Shown: piece after piece, positions 8,755-16,997 of the stretch | Layout of the letters: every line of letters begins with the position of its first letter | Position numbering within the stretch: the first letter of the stretch is position 1 | Assembly: GCA_029262595.1 (NCBI GenBank) | Contig: JAJCZB010000011.1 | Coordinates: 1-64,000 of the forward strand | DNA from: Candidatus Babelota bacterium | Lineage (GTDB): Bacteria; Babelota; Babeliae; Babelales; Vermiphilaceae | Length of the DNA: 64,000 nucleotides | Direction: 5' to 3' | Position numbers and translations under genes: made by a program | Notes under the pieces: model-generated | What the model was told of the DNA's origin: nothing | Seen by the model: only the letters and a program-made list of their open reading frames with translations | Database searches by the model: none

Positions 8755-9498
8755 ATGAAAACAATTAATTCTCGCACCAATGATACCATCAAACACGTCG
8801 TATCACTGTATCAAAAAAAGCAACGCTCTGCGCACAAGCAATTCATAGCCGAAGGCCTGCGCACATGCGCAACGCTCATTGAAAGTGGGATGCAATTAAT
8901 TCAGTTTTTTGTCACGGAGCAGCACGTCAGCGCAGCGCAAAAATTAGTTAATGAAACTATGATTACACTTGTTGCTGATTCTGTAATGGAAAAACTCAGC
9001 AGCGCGACAACACCCAGCGGAATCGTTGGACAATTTGCAATGCCGGAAGCTCACTCTGCGCATACCCTTTCTTCCGGATTAGTACTCGCAGAGATTTCCG
9101 ATCCAGGAAACATGGGCACACTCATTCGTACTGCAGCTGCACTCAATCAAAAATCAGTTGTGATTGTTGGCGGCACTGATCCGTATAGCCCAAAAGTAAT
9201 CCAATCCTCTGCCGGAACGATTGGCATGGTGCACATCTTTCAGTGGGAATGGCATGAGCTTCTCGAGCACAAAGGCAAAAATCAACTCATCGCGCTCGTA
9301 GTATCAGGCGGCAAAACGCCTTCAGAAATGAATGCCCCACATGCTCTTTTAGTAGTTGGATCGGAAGCACACGGCATTCCTGAACAGTGGGTTTCTGATT
9401 GTGATATGCGCATGACACTTGCAATGCCCGGAAGCACTGAAAGTTTGAATGCGGCCGTCGCCGGATCGATCGCTTTATATGTGTGGAGCGTTTCATAA
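8755..9498 (+). CDS. SpoU/TrmH-family RNA 2'-O-methyltransferase
   Basis: 247 residues with an N-terminal substrate-binding domain (residues 1-90) and a C-terminal SPOUT knot domain. The three family motifs are present: SDPGNMGTLIRTA (motif 1, with N and R), VGSEAHGI (motif 2) and PGSTESLNAAVAGSIAL (motif 3). Such enzymes methylate 23S rRNA (RlmB type) or tRNA; the sequence alone does not fix the target. A second, TrmH-like member is at 46512-47138, so an rRNA target is more likely for this one. Confidence 0.88.
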   Translation: MKTINSRTNDTIKHVVSLYQKKQRSAHKQFIAEGLRTCATLIESGMQLIQFFVTEQHVSAAQKLVNETMITLVADSVMEKLSSATTPSGIVGQFAMPEAHSAHTLSSGLVLAEISDPGNMGTLIRTAAALNQKSVVIVGGTDPYSPKVIQSSAGTIGMVHIFQWEWHELLEHKGKNQLIALVVSGGKTPSEMNAPHALLVVGSEAHGIPEQWVSDCDMRMTLAMPGSTESLNAAVAGSIALYVWSVS

Positions 9499-9919
9499 CT
9501 TGAATCTCGCAAAAAAGCTGGTACATTAAACACAAATGGCGGTTTTTCAATCTCTAACTATCTACACATAATGAATACTACATCTTTGAGCAAACACCTG
9601 AGTAAATCTCTGCGATATTACAACATCTGCCTTTTCAATCGCTGCAAACGAGTAGAGTCGTTGCATTCCCGCTCTAAAGCTAAATCTCGGTGCTCCTACT
9701 GCCTGCAACGGCATGGCAGTGCCTATGAAGCATGGGCTCTGGAGCACAATTAACCCCTTTTTGGCCAAATTACAAAGGGCATAAGGGCCTTAGTATACCA
9801 CCCCAAAAGGCTGCTATACTAAGGACAAATGGAATAAATAGTACACGCCTGAGCGCTTTCAGCGCAATGGCTGAAAAAATCATGTCGAAGCTGTAAAGCC
9901 AAGACGGATGGAGGTTATT
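9499..9919. other. Gene-free stretch with a 10-bp inverted repeat
   Basis: No convincing gene. Short frames on both strands near 9562-9768 lack ribosome-binding sites and protein-like composition. A perfect 10-bp inverted repeat, CCTTAGTATA at 9788-9797 and TATACTAAGG at 9815-9824, has a 17-base loop and no T-run. It could be an operator or an RNA hairpin upstream of the two secreted-protein genes that follow. Confidence 0.5.
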
Positions 9920-10363
9920 ATGAAAAAGCTACTTTTTTTCTCAGTCGCATTTCTTTTTACGCCCGCACTCTTTGGTGCAGATATAGATAGAAATCTTAAG
10001 ACTGCTTTAGATATAAATAATATCCATACTCAACTTAAGCTACTTCAAGAAGAAACAATTAAACTCAATGTACAGCTTGAGGAGTGCTTTGAGGGCAGAC
10101 GGCAAAATGGCGAGCAGATCCGTGCAAAACTTGATACTGTTCATCTGAACATCAGAAAACTGCTTTTTGATAAACAAAAATATACACCAATACTCAATCA
10201 ACAAAGAAAGCAAAGAGATGCTCTTAACGAGGCACGATATTTTTTACAAACTGAGTGGCGAGAAGACCGGCCAGTAACAGAACTTTCACCAGAACTTCAA
10301 AGATTGCTTAAACGCACAGATCCAAAAGATCATTCGCTGCCCGAGTGGCCAAATCTTGGCTAG
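9920..10363 (+). CDS. Exported coiled-coil protein
   Basis: 147 residues from the ATG at 9920; an earlier ATG at 9908 overlaps the ribosome-binding site GGAGGTTATT, so it is not used. Signal peptide MKKLLFFSVAFLFTPALFGA, then a long charged helix with heptads (residues 25-110, e.g. LKLLQEETIKLNVQLEE), and a Pro-containing tail. The GGAGGTTATTATGAAAAA leader is shared with the next gene, 27 bp downstream, and with exported-protein genes at 22.8 and 28 kb. Function unknown. Confidence 0.65.
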   Translation: MKKLLFFSVAFLFTPALFGADIDRNLKTALDINNIHTQLKLLQEETIKLNVQLEECFEGRRQNGEQIRAKLDTVHLNIRKLLFDKQKYTPILNQQRKQRDALNEARYFLQTEWREDRPVTELSPELQRLLKRTDPKDHSLPEWPNLG

Positions 10364-10390
10364 ATTCGCAAGGTATTTACTGAGGTTATT

Positions 10391-10864
10391 ATGAAAAAAC
10401 TATATCTCTTTTCATTACTACTTTTTTCAGGCGCATGCGCCTGGGGCGCTGATCAAACTGTATCGCGAAGCGAATCATTACCTGCAGAGGTTTTTATTTG
10501 TCTCAAAGAAAAATACTGCCCGCCGAAAAAAGACGGCGTTGGCAAACGAGACTTTAAAAAACCTGAAAAACCTCATCGGGTGCTTAATCGTGATCAAGGA
10601 AAGCCTAAAGCTGGCTCTAGACCAAAACGAGCACATCCGAAAGCCGCTCCAAAATATTCTCGACGCCCATCCAGGCAGAATGGTGGCCATCCTTTTAAGC
10701 TAGAACATATCGGGACGCCACAGCCTCATGGCTGGACTCCCGCTCAAGTGCCCGATGGCGCCGCTGTTCAAATAGGTGTGCTAGGCAGGATGATAGTCGT
10801 TCGTGCCGCCCCTCCAGGTGATCAGCAAGCTCTTCCTGCTGGCAGCGACGAGCCTGCAACATAA
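10391..10864 (+). CDS. Exported basic Pro/Lys-rich protein
   Basis: 157 residues: signal peptide (MKKLYLFSLLLFSGACAWGA), then a very basic, Pro-rich middle (KPEKPHRVLNRDQGKPKAG, PKRAHPKAAPKYSRRPSRQ; residues 45-100) and a Gly/Pro/Ala end. It starts 27 bp after the previous gene with the same GAGGTTATT leader, so they form a two-gene operon. The composition suggests a disordered protein that binds acidic polymers, but this is inference only. Confidence 0.62.
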   Translation: MKKLYLFSLLLFSGACAWGADQTVSRSESLPAEVFICLKEKYCPPKKDGVGKRDFKKPEKPHRVLNRDQGKPKAGSRPKRAHPKAAPKYSRRPSRQNGGHPFKLEHIGTPQPHGWTPAQVPDGAAVQIGVLGRMIVVRAAPPGDQQALPAGSDEPAT

Positions 10865-10957
10865 TCCCCTTGTTTGATACAAACGAGAAAAATCGGTATC
10901 TTGAAAAGCATATAACTGCTCTGCTTTTTACAATAACTTTCAATCCGGCCGCTCGAA

Positions 10958-10984
10958 ACCCTTCGACACGCTCAGGGCGAACGG
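10958..10984. repeat. Single family A palindromic element before alaS
   Basis: ACCCTTCGACACGCTCAGGG then GCGAACGG. It ends 15 bp upstream of the alaS start codon, so it lies in the alaS leader. Confidence 0.85.
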
Positions 10985-10999
10985 TAGATGAGGGATTCC

Positions 11000-13591
11000 A
11001 TGAAATCAAAAGAAATACGTAAACGATTTTTCGACTTTTTTACTGAACGCAAACACACAGCTGTACCCAGCTCATCATTAATTCCTGCGCAAGACCCAAC
11101 GCTTTTATTTACCAATGCGGGAATGAATCAATTTAAAGATCTTTTTCTGGGCAAAGAAAAGCGCAGCTATACGCGCGCGGTTTCTATTCAAAAATGCGTA
11201 CGCGCTGGCGGTAAGCACAACGACTTAGACAACGTTGGTTTTACCAAGCGCCATTTAACGTTTTTTGAAATGATGGGAAACTTCTCGTTTGGCGATTACT
11301 TTAAAAAAGACGCAATCGAGTGGGCATGGGAATTTCTTACCAAGCAAATGAATTTACCCGTCAAAGAATTACACGCATCGGTGTATGCAACAGATGATGA
11401 ATCATTCGATATCTGGAAAGATGTTATCGGCCTTCCAAAAGAAAAAATTCATCGCTTAGGAAAAGCGGATAACTTCTGGCAAATGGGAGACATTGGCCCC
11501 TGTGGCCCCTGCTCAGAAATCTTCATTGATCGCGGGCCCGAGTTTGGATGCAAAGAGCCCTGCGGCCCGGCATGCGAATGCGATCGATTTTTAGAAATTT
11601 GGAACTTAGTATTCATGCAATTTGATCAGCAAACTGATGGTGCAATGAAGCCATTAACGCAAACCGGCGTGGATACCGGAATGGGCCTTGAACGGCTCTG
11701 CAGCGTTATGCAAAATACTGATTCGGTATACGAAACTGATCTTTTCATGCCGATCATCAAAAAAACAGAAGAACTTACTGGCAAAAAATACGATGAGTCT
11801 GATGAAATCAAAGCAGCGTTTCGCGTTTTAGCTGATCATATTCGTTCGGCAACGATGATCATCTCTGATGGTGGCGCTCCTTCAAATGAAGGCCGTGGAT
11901 ACGTGCTTCGAAAAATTATTCGCCGTGGCGCACTCTTTGCACGCAAACTCACCAAAGAAAATATTTTCCCTCAGCTTGCAGACGTGGTAATTGAAGAGTT
12001 TAAAGATATCTATCCAGAGCTTGCGCAAAACCAAAAATTGATCACACAAATTCTAACAAGCGAGATTGAGAAGTTCTCCGTCAACTTAGATCGTGGACAA
12101 GATATTCTTGCTGATTACTTTGAGCAGAAAAAAGATTCTAAAACTATTTCTGGTGCTCAGGCATTCAAGCTCTACGATACGTACGGCTTTCCCGTGGAAC
12201 TTGTGCATGCGCGTGCTCGGGAACACGGCTACACGGTTGATACGGATGGCTTTGAAAAAGAGATGGAAAAGCAAAAAGCGCAATCCGGCAAAAAAATGGC
12301 CGATCCACTTGATCATGTTTCGCTGCCTGACTCCGTGCAAACGGAATTTACCGGCTATGAAGAGCTTGAAACGAAATCAAAAGTTAATGCATTAGTTCAA
12401 GATGGCAAAGCTGTGGATGCAGTGAAATCAGGAACTGAGTGCTACGTAATTATGGAGCGAGCGCCCTTCTTTATCGTAGGCGGTGGCCAAGTTCCCGATC
12501 AGGGATGGCTCCAGTTTGGTGATGCAAAGCAAGCAATCAGCCAAGCGCGCTATATCAATGGACGCATTGCAGTAAAAATAAAAGCTCCCGTGGACATAAA
12601 AGTTGGTGATGCAGTGATCAGCATGGTTGATCCCGTGTGGCGAACGAATGCAATGAAAAATCACACCGCGACGCACTTGCTGCAAGCGGCACTTATTCAA
12701 CTCTTTGGCCAGCACATTAAACAATCCGGATCGCTCGTGCATCCTGATTATTTGCGATTCGATTTTACGTATCACAAAAACTTAACGGCCGCTGAAATCA
12801 AGCAGGTTGAAGATCTGGTTAACGCAAAAATTCGTGAAAACATTCCCGTTGCAATCGAATACATGGAATTCAAAAAAGCAATCGATAAGGGCGTGCTTGC
12901 ATTCTTTGGCGAAAAATATAACCCAGAAAACGTGCGCGTCGTGAACGTGCCTGAATTTTCTATGGAGCTGTGCGGGGGAACGCACGTTGCTCGCACCGGC
13001 GATATCGGAACGTTCAAAATCACTGACTGCTCCTCCATCTCAGCGGGGCATAAACGAATCGTTGCACTCACCGGCCCACGCGCTCTTGATCTCTTTCAAG
13101 AAACATTTGCAACGACTAAAAACTTGAGCTTGCACTTTAACGTTAAGCGGCAAGAAGTTGAATCATACGTAGACAAGCAATCGCACGAGCTAAAAAATCT
13201 ACAAAAACAAATCAAGCAATTAAAGCAGCAAGTCTGGCAAGCGCAGGCTGAACATTGGCTCAATCAAGTAGAGACGCATAACGGCGTGCCATTCTTATTT
13301 CTTTCAATTGCCAATGCTGCGCACGATGAATTGCGCGCAATTACGCAACTATTGCAAGCAAAAAAGCCAGGGCTCTATCTTTTGGTCAGCCCGGTTGAAA
13401 ATCGCACCGCTTTCTTGGCGAGCCTTCATCCCACTCTAGGCGATGCCGTAAATTTGAAAAATTTTGGGGCGTGGCTCAAAGATGTGCTCGGATTGCGAGG
13501 CGGTGGCTCGAAGGGAACCCTTCAAGGCGCTGGCGGCAAATTTGATGTGAAATGGAGAGAAGCGATTATTTCATGGTTACAAAAGGCCTAA
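11000..13591 (+). CDS. alaS: Alanyl-tRNA synthetase
   Basis: Charges tRNA-Ala. 863 residues, close to the bacterial norm. The start at 11000 (MKSKEIRKRFFDFF) is the family start and follows GAGGGA; an ATG four codons earlier is not conserved. Class II catalytic domain: TLLFTNAGMNQFKDLF (motif 1 region), RHLTFFEMMGNFSFGDYF (motif 2), and the RVLADHIRSATMIISDG segment. Editing domain: HTATHLL and CGGTHVARTGDIG supply the zinc ligands. A coiled coil (residues 715-755) and DHHA1-type C-terminal domain (GGGSKGTLQGAGG) complete it. A repeat element lies directly in its leader. Confidence 0.97.
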   Translation: MKSKEIRKRFFDFFTERKHTAVPSSSLIPAQDPTLLFTNAGMNQFKDLFLGKEKRSYTRAVSIQKCVRAGGKHNDLDNVGFTKRHLTFFEMMGNFSFGDYFKKDAIEWAWEFLTKQMNLPVKELHASVYATDDESFDIWKDVIGLPKEKIHRLGKADNFWQMGDIGPCGPCSEIFIDRGPEFGCKEPCGPACECDRFLEIWNLVFMQFDQQTDGAMKPLTQTGVDTGMGLERLCSVMQNTDSVYETDLFMPIIKKTEELTGKKYDESDEIKAAFRVLADHIRSATMIISDGGAPSNEGRGYVLRKIIRRGALFARKLTKENIFPQLADVVIEEFKDIYPELAQNQKLITQILTSEIEKFSVNLDRGQDILADYFEQKKDSKTISGAQAFKLYDTYGFPVELVHARAREHGYTVDTDGFEKEMEKQKAQSGKKMADPLDHVSLPDSVQTEFTGYEELETKSKVNALVQDGKAVDAVKSGTECYVIMERAPFFIVGGGQVPDQGWLQFGDAKQAISQARYINGRIAVKIKAPVDIKVGDAVISMVDPVWRTNAMKNHTATHLLQAALIQLFGQHIKQSGSLVHPDYLRFDFTYHKNLTAAEIKQVEDLVNAKIRENIPVAIEYMEFKKAIDKGVLAFFGEKYNPENVRVVNVPEFSMELCGGTHVARTGDIGTFKITDCSSISAGHKRIVALTGPRALDLFQETFATTKNLSLHFNVKRQEVESYVDKQSHELKNLQKQIKQLKQQVWQAQAEHWLNQVETHNGVPFLFLSIANAAHDELRAITQLLQAKKPGLYLLVSPVENRTAFLASLHPTLGDAVNLKNFGAWLKDVLGLRGGGSKGTLQGAGGKFDVKWREAIISWLQKA

Positions 13592-13667
13592 ACCATTGCT
13601 GTTTGCCCCCTTTTTCATGCTATTCTGAAGGAGAATAAAGAGATCATTCTTCAAAAAAAGGATACCT

Positions 13668-14114
13668 ATGAAGAGAAGCATGTTACTTGCAATGGGGCTA
13701 CTGTTTATCGTTACAGCACTGCACTTTGCACCTCGTCTATACAGCGCCGCTGCTGCTGGCGCCGCCGTCGATGCATTAAGCGGAGATGATATAAGTGGGG
13801 ACTGGGTACACACATCAAAGGAATACACCGTTAAAGTAGCTCATCCGATTGACCCTGTAACGGGCCATACAGACATCACACGTGTACAAATTACCGAAAC
13901 GAAAATCAATTGGGGCGTCATCGATGGAAGCGATGATAATAAAGTAAGAACAATGAATACATTAACGGATAGTATACGAAACACAATTATGCCATTTGAC
14001 GAATTTAAAAAAGAATATCGCCGATCGCTCACGTATAATCCTCTCACAAAACCTGCTACCGATGCCGCTGAAAACTGGATAGACGGCATGGGCGGTGTAT
14101 TAGGCGGAATGTAA
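13668..14114 (+). CDS. Exported protein, unknown function
   Basis: 148 residues with a signal peptide or N-terminal anchor (MKRSMLLAMGLLFIVTALHF), an Ala-rich linker and a mature region with alternating polar strands (EYTVKVAHPID, TRVQITETKINWGVID), then a Gly-rich end (GMGGVLGGM). AAAAGGATACCT gives the ribosome-binding site. A strong bidirectional terminator follows. No family recognised. Confidence 0.6.
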   Translation: MKRSMLLAMGLLFIVTALHFAPRLYSAAAAGAAVDALSGDDISGDWVHTSKEYTVKVAHPIDPVTGHTDITRVQITETKINWGVIDGSDDNKVRTMNTLTDSIRNTIMPFDEFKKEYRRSLTYNPLTKPATDAAENWIDGMGGVLGGM

Positions 14115-14129
14115 AAAAACGTTTGAATA

Positions 14130-14160
14130 AAAAAGCCCGGCGTTTCTGCCGGGCTTTTTT
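14130..14160. terminator. Bidirectional intrinsic terminator
   Basis: Stem AAAAGCCCGGC/GCCGGGCTTTT with loop GTTTCT. It serves the plus-strand gene ending at 14114 and the minus-strand FKBP cluster. It lies just beyond the distal 58-bp repeat copy. Confidence 0.9.
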
Positions 14161-14180
14161 ATTCACTATTTTAAGCGAAA

Positions 14181-14238
14181 TTAATTCAGCTTTAAAAGCT
14201 CCACATCGAATACCAAAGTAGCATTCGCAGGAATTACT
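14181..14238 (-). repeat. 58-bp direct repeat, distal copy of the FKBP gene 3' end
   Basis: Identical over 58 bases to 14661-14718, the last codons of the FKBP gene, exactly 480 bp away. The stop codon of the intervening gene (14234-14236) falls inside this copy in another frame. Confidence 0.95.
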
Positions 14239-14617
14239 TCGTCTCTAAAGCTTGTGCTACTCGATCTAATGCATCTGCAAATGCCAACCAACGAGGTTTG
14301 TCATGAATCATCTCCCCTGGAGACTTATCAAAAATATCTGCATAAGCCATAAAGGCATCCGCATTCACACGATCAACCTGTCTAGCCGTTTGTCTTAAAA
14401 CTTGAGCATCATCTGCTCTATTCATATGATTGAAGGGATTATAGACAGGATAAACATGCGACAAAAAGACTCTAACGTCTTCCTCAGAAACTTCGCTTGT
14501 TTCATCATTCGCAAAATTACGAACTACGCGAGCTGCATCCGCAATTTGCCGTGATGTTGCTGCCTCAGCATGTGAAGCCAATAACAATAATGTGCATGCA
14601 AGCAAATTCTTTTTCAT
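14234..14617 (-). CDS. Exported protein inserted between FKBP gene end and its terminator
   Basis: 127 residues. Signal peptide MKKNLLACTLLLLASHAEA, then a helical mature protein (residues 22-125) with Asp/Ala-rich helices and a central FLSHVYPVYNPFNHM. Its final codons and TAA lie in a 58-bp copy of the FKBP gene 3' end. The gene therefore appears to have been placed between the FKBP gene and its terminator with duplication of flanking DNA. AAAGATATTTTTGAGGATTC precedes the ATG. No family recognised. Confidence 0.65.
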   Translation of the reverse strand: MKKNLLACTLLLLASHAEAATSRQIADAARVVRNFANDETSEVSEEDVRVFLSHVYPVYNPFNHMNRADDAQVLRQTARQVDRVNADAFMAYADIFDKSPGEMIHDKPRWLAFADALDRVAQALETK

Positions 14618-14660
14618 TGAATCCTCAAAAATATCTTTTATTCTGTGAAATAAAACAGCC

Positions 14661-14718
14661 TTAATTCAGCTTTAAAAGCTCCACATCGAATACCAAAGTA
14701 GCATTCGCAGGAATTACT
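14661..14718 (-). repeat. 58-bp direct repeat, proximal copy (FKBP gene 3' end)
   Basis: Encodes the FKBP C-terminal residues from about VIPANATLVFDVELLKLN. Identical copy at 14181-14238. Confidence 0.95.
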
Positions 14719-15140
14719 CCGCCAACTGCATTGCTGCCGTATGCAATTTCTGGGGGTAAAATAAACGTGCGCTTTTCGCCCTCTTTCATGAGCGCAACGC
14801 CTTCATCCCATCCGCGGATTACCATGCCACCGCCAAGATTGAATTGAAACGGCTCTCCACGATCAACGCTGCTATCAAACTTAGCGCCTTTTGATTCTGG
14901 AGCGCTTGGATCAAAAAGCCATCCAGTATAATGCACGGTTGCAACATCGCCTGCTTTTGCTTGCGCGCCTGTGCCTTCTTTCAGCACGATATACTTGAGC
15001 CCTGAATCAGTTGCCATAAATTCTTTTTTAGTCTCTTCCATTTTGGATCCTATGTTTGGTTGTTGTTGTTTTTGAATAACAAAATATGTTCCACCAGCCA
15101 ATGCTGCAGCAATTACTGCGGCAAATATCATTTTTTGCAT
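14661..15140 (-). CDS. FKBP-type peptidyl-prolyl cis-trans isomerase, membrane-anchored
   Basis: 159 residues. An N-terminal hydrophobic segment (FAAVIAAALAGGTYFVI) should export or anchor it outside the inner membrane, where it would help fold exported proteins. One FKBP domain (residues 45-159) has the expected residues: VHYTGWLFD, FDSSVDRGEPFQFNLGGG, VIRGWDEGVALMKEGE, PPEIAYG and PANATLVFDVELL. It begins 13 bp after pth and ends the prs-pth cluster. Its last 58 bp are duplicated downstream. Confidence 0.93.
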   Translation of the reverse strand: MQKMIFAAVIAAALAGGTYFVIQKQQQPNIGSKMEETKKEFMATDSGLKYIVLKEGTGAQAKAGDVATVHYTGWLFDPSAPESKGAKFDSSVDRGEPFQFNLGGGMVIRGWDEGVALMKEGEKRTFILPPEIAYGSNAVGGVIPANATLVFDVELLKLN

Positions 15141-15153
15141 ACGAGTTCCTTTA

Positions 15154-15693
15154 TTAGGTATCAGATTCGTCAGTCATAATTTCGCGCTCAATCATATCCA
15201 CCGCCTGATCCACTTGATCATGCACCTCAGATTCAGATGCATCAAAACGCTGCAAGACATAATCACTCACATCTTCTTTGCGCTCGGGGCGCCCGATGCC
15301 AAATCGCAATCGTTTAAAGTCAGGGCCACTATGCGCAATAATTGATCGCAGTCCATTATGCCCGCGATGGCTCCCGCCTTCTTTAATTGCACGCGTGCCA
15401 AATGGCTTTTCAAGTTCATCATGCACCACAAGAATATTTTCTGGTTTGATGCCTTGCTTGGCCAAAAATGGCATCACTTTACCCGAGTCGTTCATGAACG
15501 TTTGCGGTTTGACGAGCGCAAGTTTTTTGCCACCTACTTGAATATCGCAGATAAGCATCGGCCCTTTTTCCTGCCACGTGCCGTAGTAGCGATCGGCTAA
15601 TGCATCGAGAACTAAAAAGCCGGCATTATGCCGCGTGAAAGAAAACTTTGGGCCCGGATTGCCGAGACCGATGATAGCTTTAATTTCATTCAT
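15154..15693 (-). CDS. pth: Peptidyl-tRNA hydrolase
   Basis: Recycles tRNA from prematurely released peptidyl-tRNA. 179 residues, slightly short of the usual 190. Family landmarks: IIGLGNPGPKFSFTRHNAGF (substrate-site Asn and catalytic His), KPQTFMNDSG, VVHDELEKPFG with the catalytic Asp, and GGSHRGHNGLRSI. The start overlaps the end of the small exported-protein gene by 8 bp, so translation is likely coupled. Confidence 0.96.
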   Translation of the reverse strand: MNEIKAIIGLGNPGPKFSFTRHNAGFLVLDALADRYYGTWQEKGPMLICDIQVGGKKLALVKPQTFMNDSGKVMPFLAKQGIKPENILVVHDELEKPFGTRAIKEGGSHRGHNGLRSIIAHSGPDFKRLRFGIGRPERKEDVSDYVLQRFDASESEVHDQVDQAVDMIEREIMTDESDT

Positions 15694-15949
15694 TGATTGG
15701 TTCCATATAATCTAGATGCGCTTGCCCATCACCCTGATCTACGTGCATAGGGGTAACGTGCTGATCATGCACTACTCGTGCCATCTGTGCCGCAATTATA
15801 AAGTGATCATGTAAAAATACGGCATAAGAGGGACTGCCGTCTCTGGGAACGCATAAAAAATTTCGCCTCGGAGGCCATGCCGACTGATTTTCCATCGCAG
15901 AGCACAAAAATAGATGCGTCATTGCACACACCAGAAAATATTTTTTCAT
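15686..15949 (-). CDS. Small exported protein within the prs-pth cluster
   Basis: 87 residues from the ATG at 15949, chosen for its signal peptide (MKKYFLVCAMTHLFLCSA) and preceding GGTAGGAAT; an ATG four codons earlier is part of the leader. The mature part has several His residues (HDHF, VVHDQHVTPMHVDQGDG), which might bind metal. It lies 12 bp after prs and overlaps pth by 8 bp. An exported protein inside a cytosolic housekeeping operon is unusual. Confidence 0.6.
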   Translation of the reverse strand: MKKYFLVCAMTHLFLCSAMENQSAWPPRRNFLCVPRDGSPSYAVFLHDHFIIAAQMARVVHDQHVTPMHVDQGDGQAHLDYMEPINE

Positions 15950-15961
15950 AATTCCTACCAT

Positions 15962-16879
15962 TTAAGAAAGAAGTGATTCCAGTTTTTCTACCAGTATGGC
16001 GCTTACATCAAAAACTGCAATCTTTGCGCTTTCTTGCGCAGCTTTTTTAAGCGGAAGTGTGTTGCTTACAAATATTTTTTCAAAACTACTTTTTGCGATT
16101 TTTTCAATCGCAGTACCCGCAAGCACGGGGTGCACAAAATAGCCCATAATTTCTTGATACCCCATCTGCGGCAATGTATCTGCCACATTAATCGCAGTAC
16201 CACCCGTTGCAATAATATCATCAATCATAATCGCGGTTGTGCCCACACATGATCCTTCATGTCCGAGTACTCGCGTTTGATCAGCGGCAAATCGCTCTTT
16301 TGAAAAAGTCAGCGTACCCACAGAAAGCATATGCGCTACCTGCTGCACGTATTGCTCTGCACCTTTATCGGGCGCAATTAAGCACACCCCTGAAAGCGAA
16401 TCTAATTGCTGCTTGATATGCTGCGCAATGACTGGCTGCGCTGCAACGTTATGCACGGGAATAGAAAAGAAATCAATTGCCCGCGGCTCGTGCAAATCAA
16501 CTACGATCATCTCATCAATTCCAGAACTTTCAAAAAGTTTTGCAATTACCGCTACGCTACCCGGCTTGCCTTCGATAGCACTACGCTCTTGCCGCGCATA
16601 GCCCAAGTAAGGAATCACGGCAATAACTTTTGCCGCGCCTGCATTCTTAAGCGCATGAGCCAAAAATGCAACGCCCATCGTATGCTCATTAACCGGATCA
16701 CCCGTTGATTGGATAATCACGACTGTTTTGCCCGCATACTGCTCATAATCAGAAAGTGATACATGAACTTCTCCATCAGCAAATTCTCGATAGTGAACGA
16801 TATGCAAATCCCGCTTAAGTTGATTGGCGACCCTGCGAGCAATATCAGTTTCTTGTAATGCAATGCATTCATAACTCAT
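15962..16879 (-). CDS. prs: Ribose-phosphate pyrophosphokinase (PRPP synthetase)
   Basis: Makes PRPP from ribose 5-phosphate and ATP, the substrate of PyrE (49.5 kb) and of purine synthesis. 305 residues from the ATG at 16879 (MSYECIALQ); the upstream extension to 16945 is not family-like and overlaps the terminator region. Key motifs: REFADGEVHVSL, IPYLGYARQER (catalytic loop), VVDLHEPRAIDFF (metal/ATP) and the PRPP loop MIDDIIATGGTA. DLHEPRAIDFF differs from the usual DLHAxQIQGFF, so regulation by ADP may differ. Confidence 0.95.
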   Translation of the reverse strand: MSYECIALQETDIARRVANQLKRDLHIVHYREFADGEVHVSLSDYEQYAGKTVVIIQSTGDPVNEHTMGVAFLAHALKNAGAAKVIAVIPYLGYARQERSAIEGKPGSVAVIAKLFESSGIDEMIVVDLHEPRAIDFFSIPVHNVAAQPVIAQHIKQQLDSLSGVCLIAPDKGAEQYVQQVAHMLSVGTLTFSKERFAADQTRVLGHEGSCVGTTAIMIDDIIATGGTAINVADTLPQMGYQEIMGYFVHPVLAGTAIEKIAKSSFEKIFVSNTLPLKKAAQESAKIAVFDVSAILVEKLESLLS

Positions 16880-16945
16880 TATTTTTCCAGATTTTGGTTT
16901 TGGCAAAAGGTAATGAGTTACACAATAAAAGTCAATCACGGGCAT

Positions 16946-16981
16946 GAAAAAGGCCCGCTTTTGCGCGGGCCTTCGTTTTTT
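16946..16981. terminator. Intrinsic terminator after skp
   Basis: Stem GGCCCGC/GCGGGCC with loop TTTT and flanking A- and T-runs. It separates skp from prs on the minus strand. Confidence 0.85.
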
Positions 16982-16997
16982 ATCGAAATGCGTGATA

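Noticed and set aside
9562-9768. Short frames on both strands between the SpoU gene and the secreted-protein pair
   Set aside because: No ribosome-binding site, no signal peptide and mutually overlapping; best left as non-coding.
15686-15961. Long start for the small exported protein at the upstream ATG (MVGI)
   Set aside because: That ATG overlaps the ribosome-binding site; the signal peptide begins at 15949.
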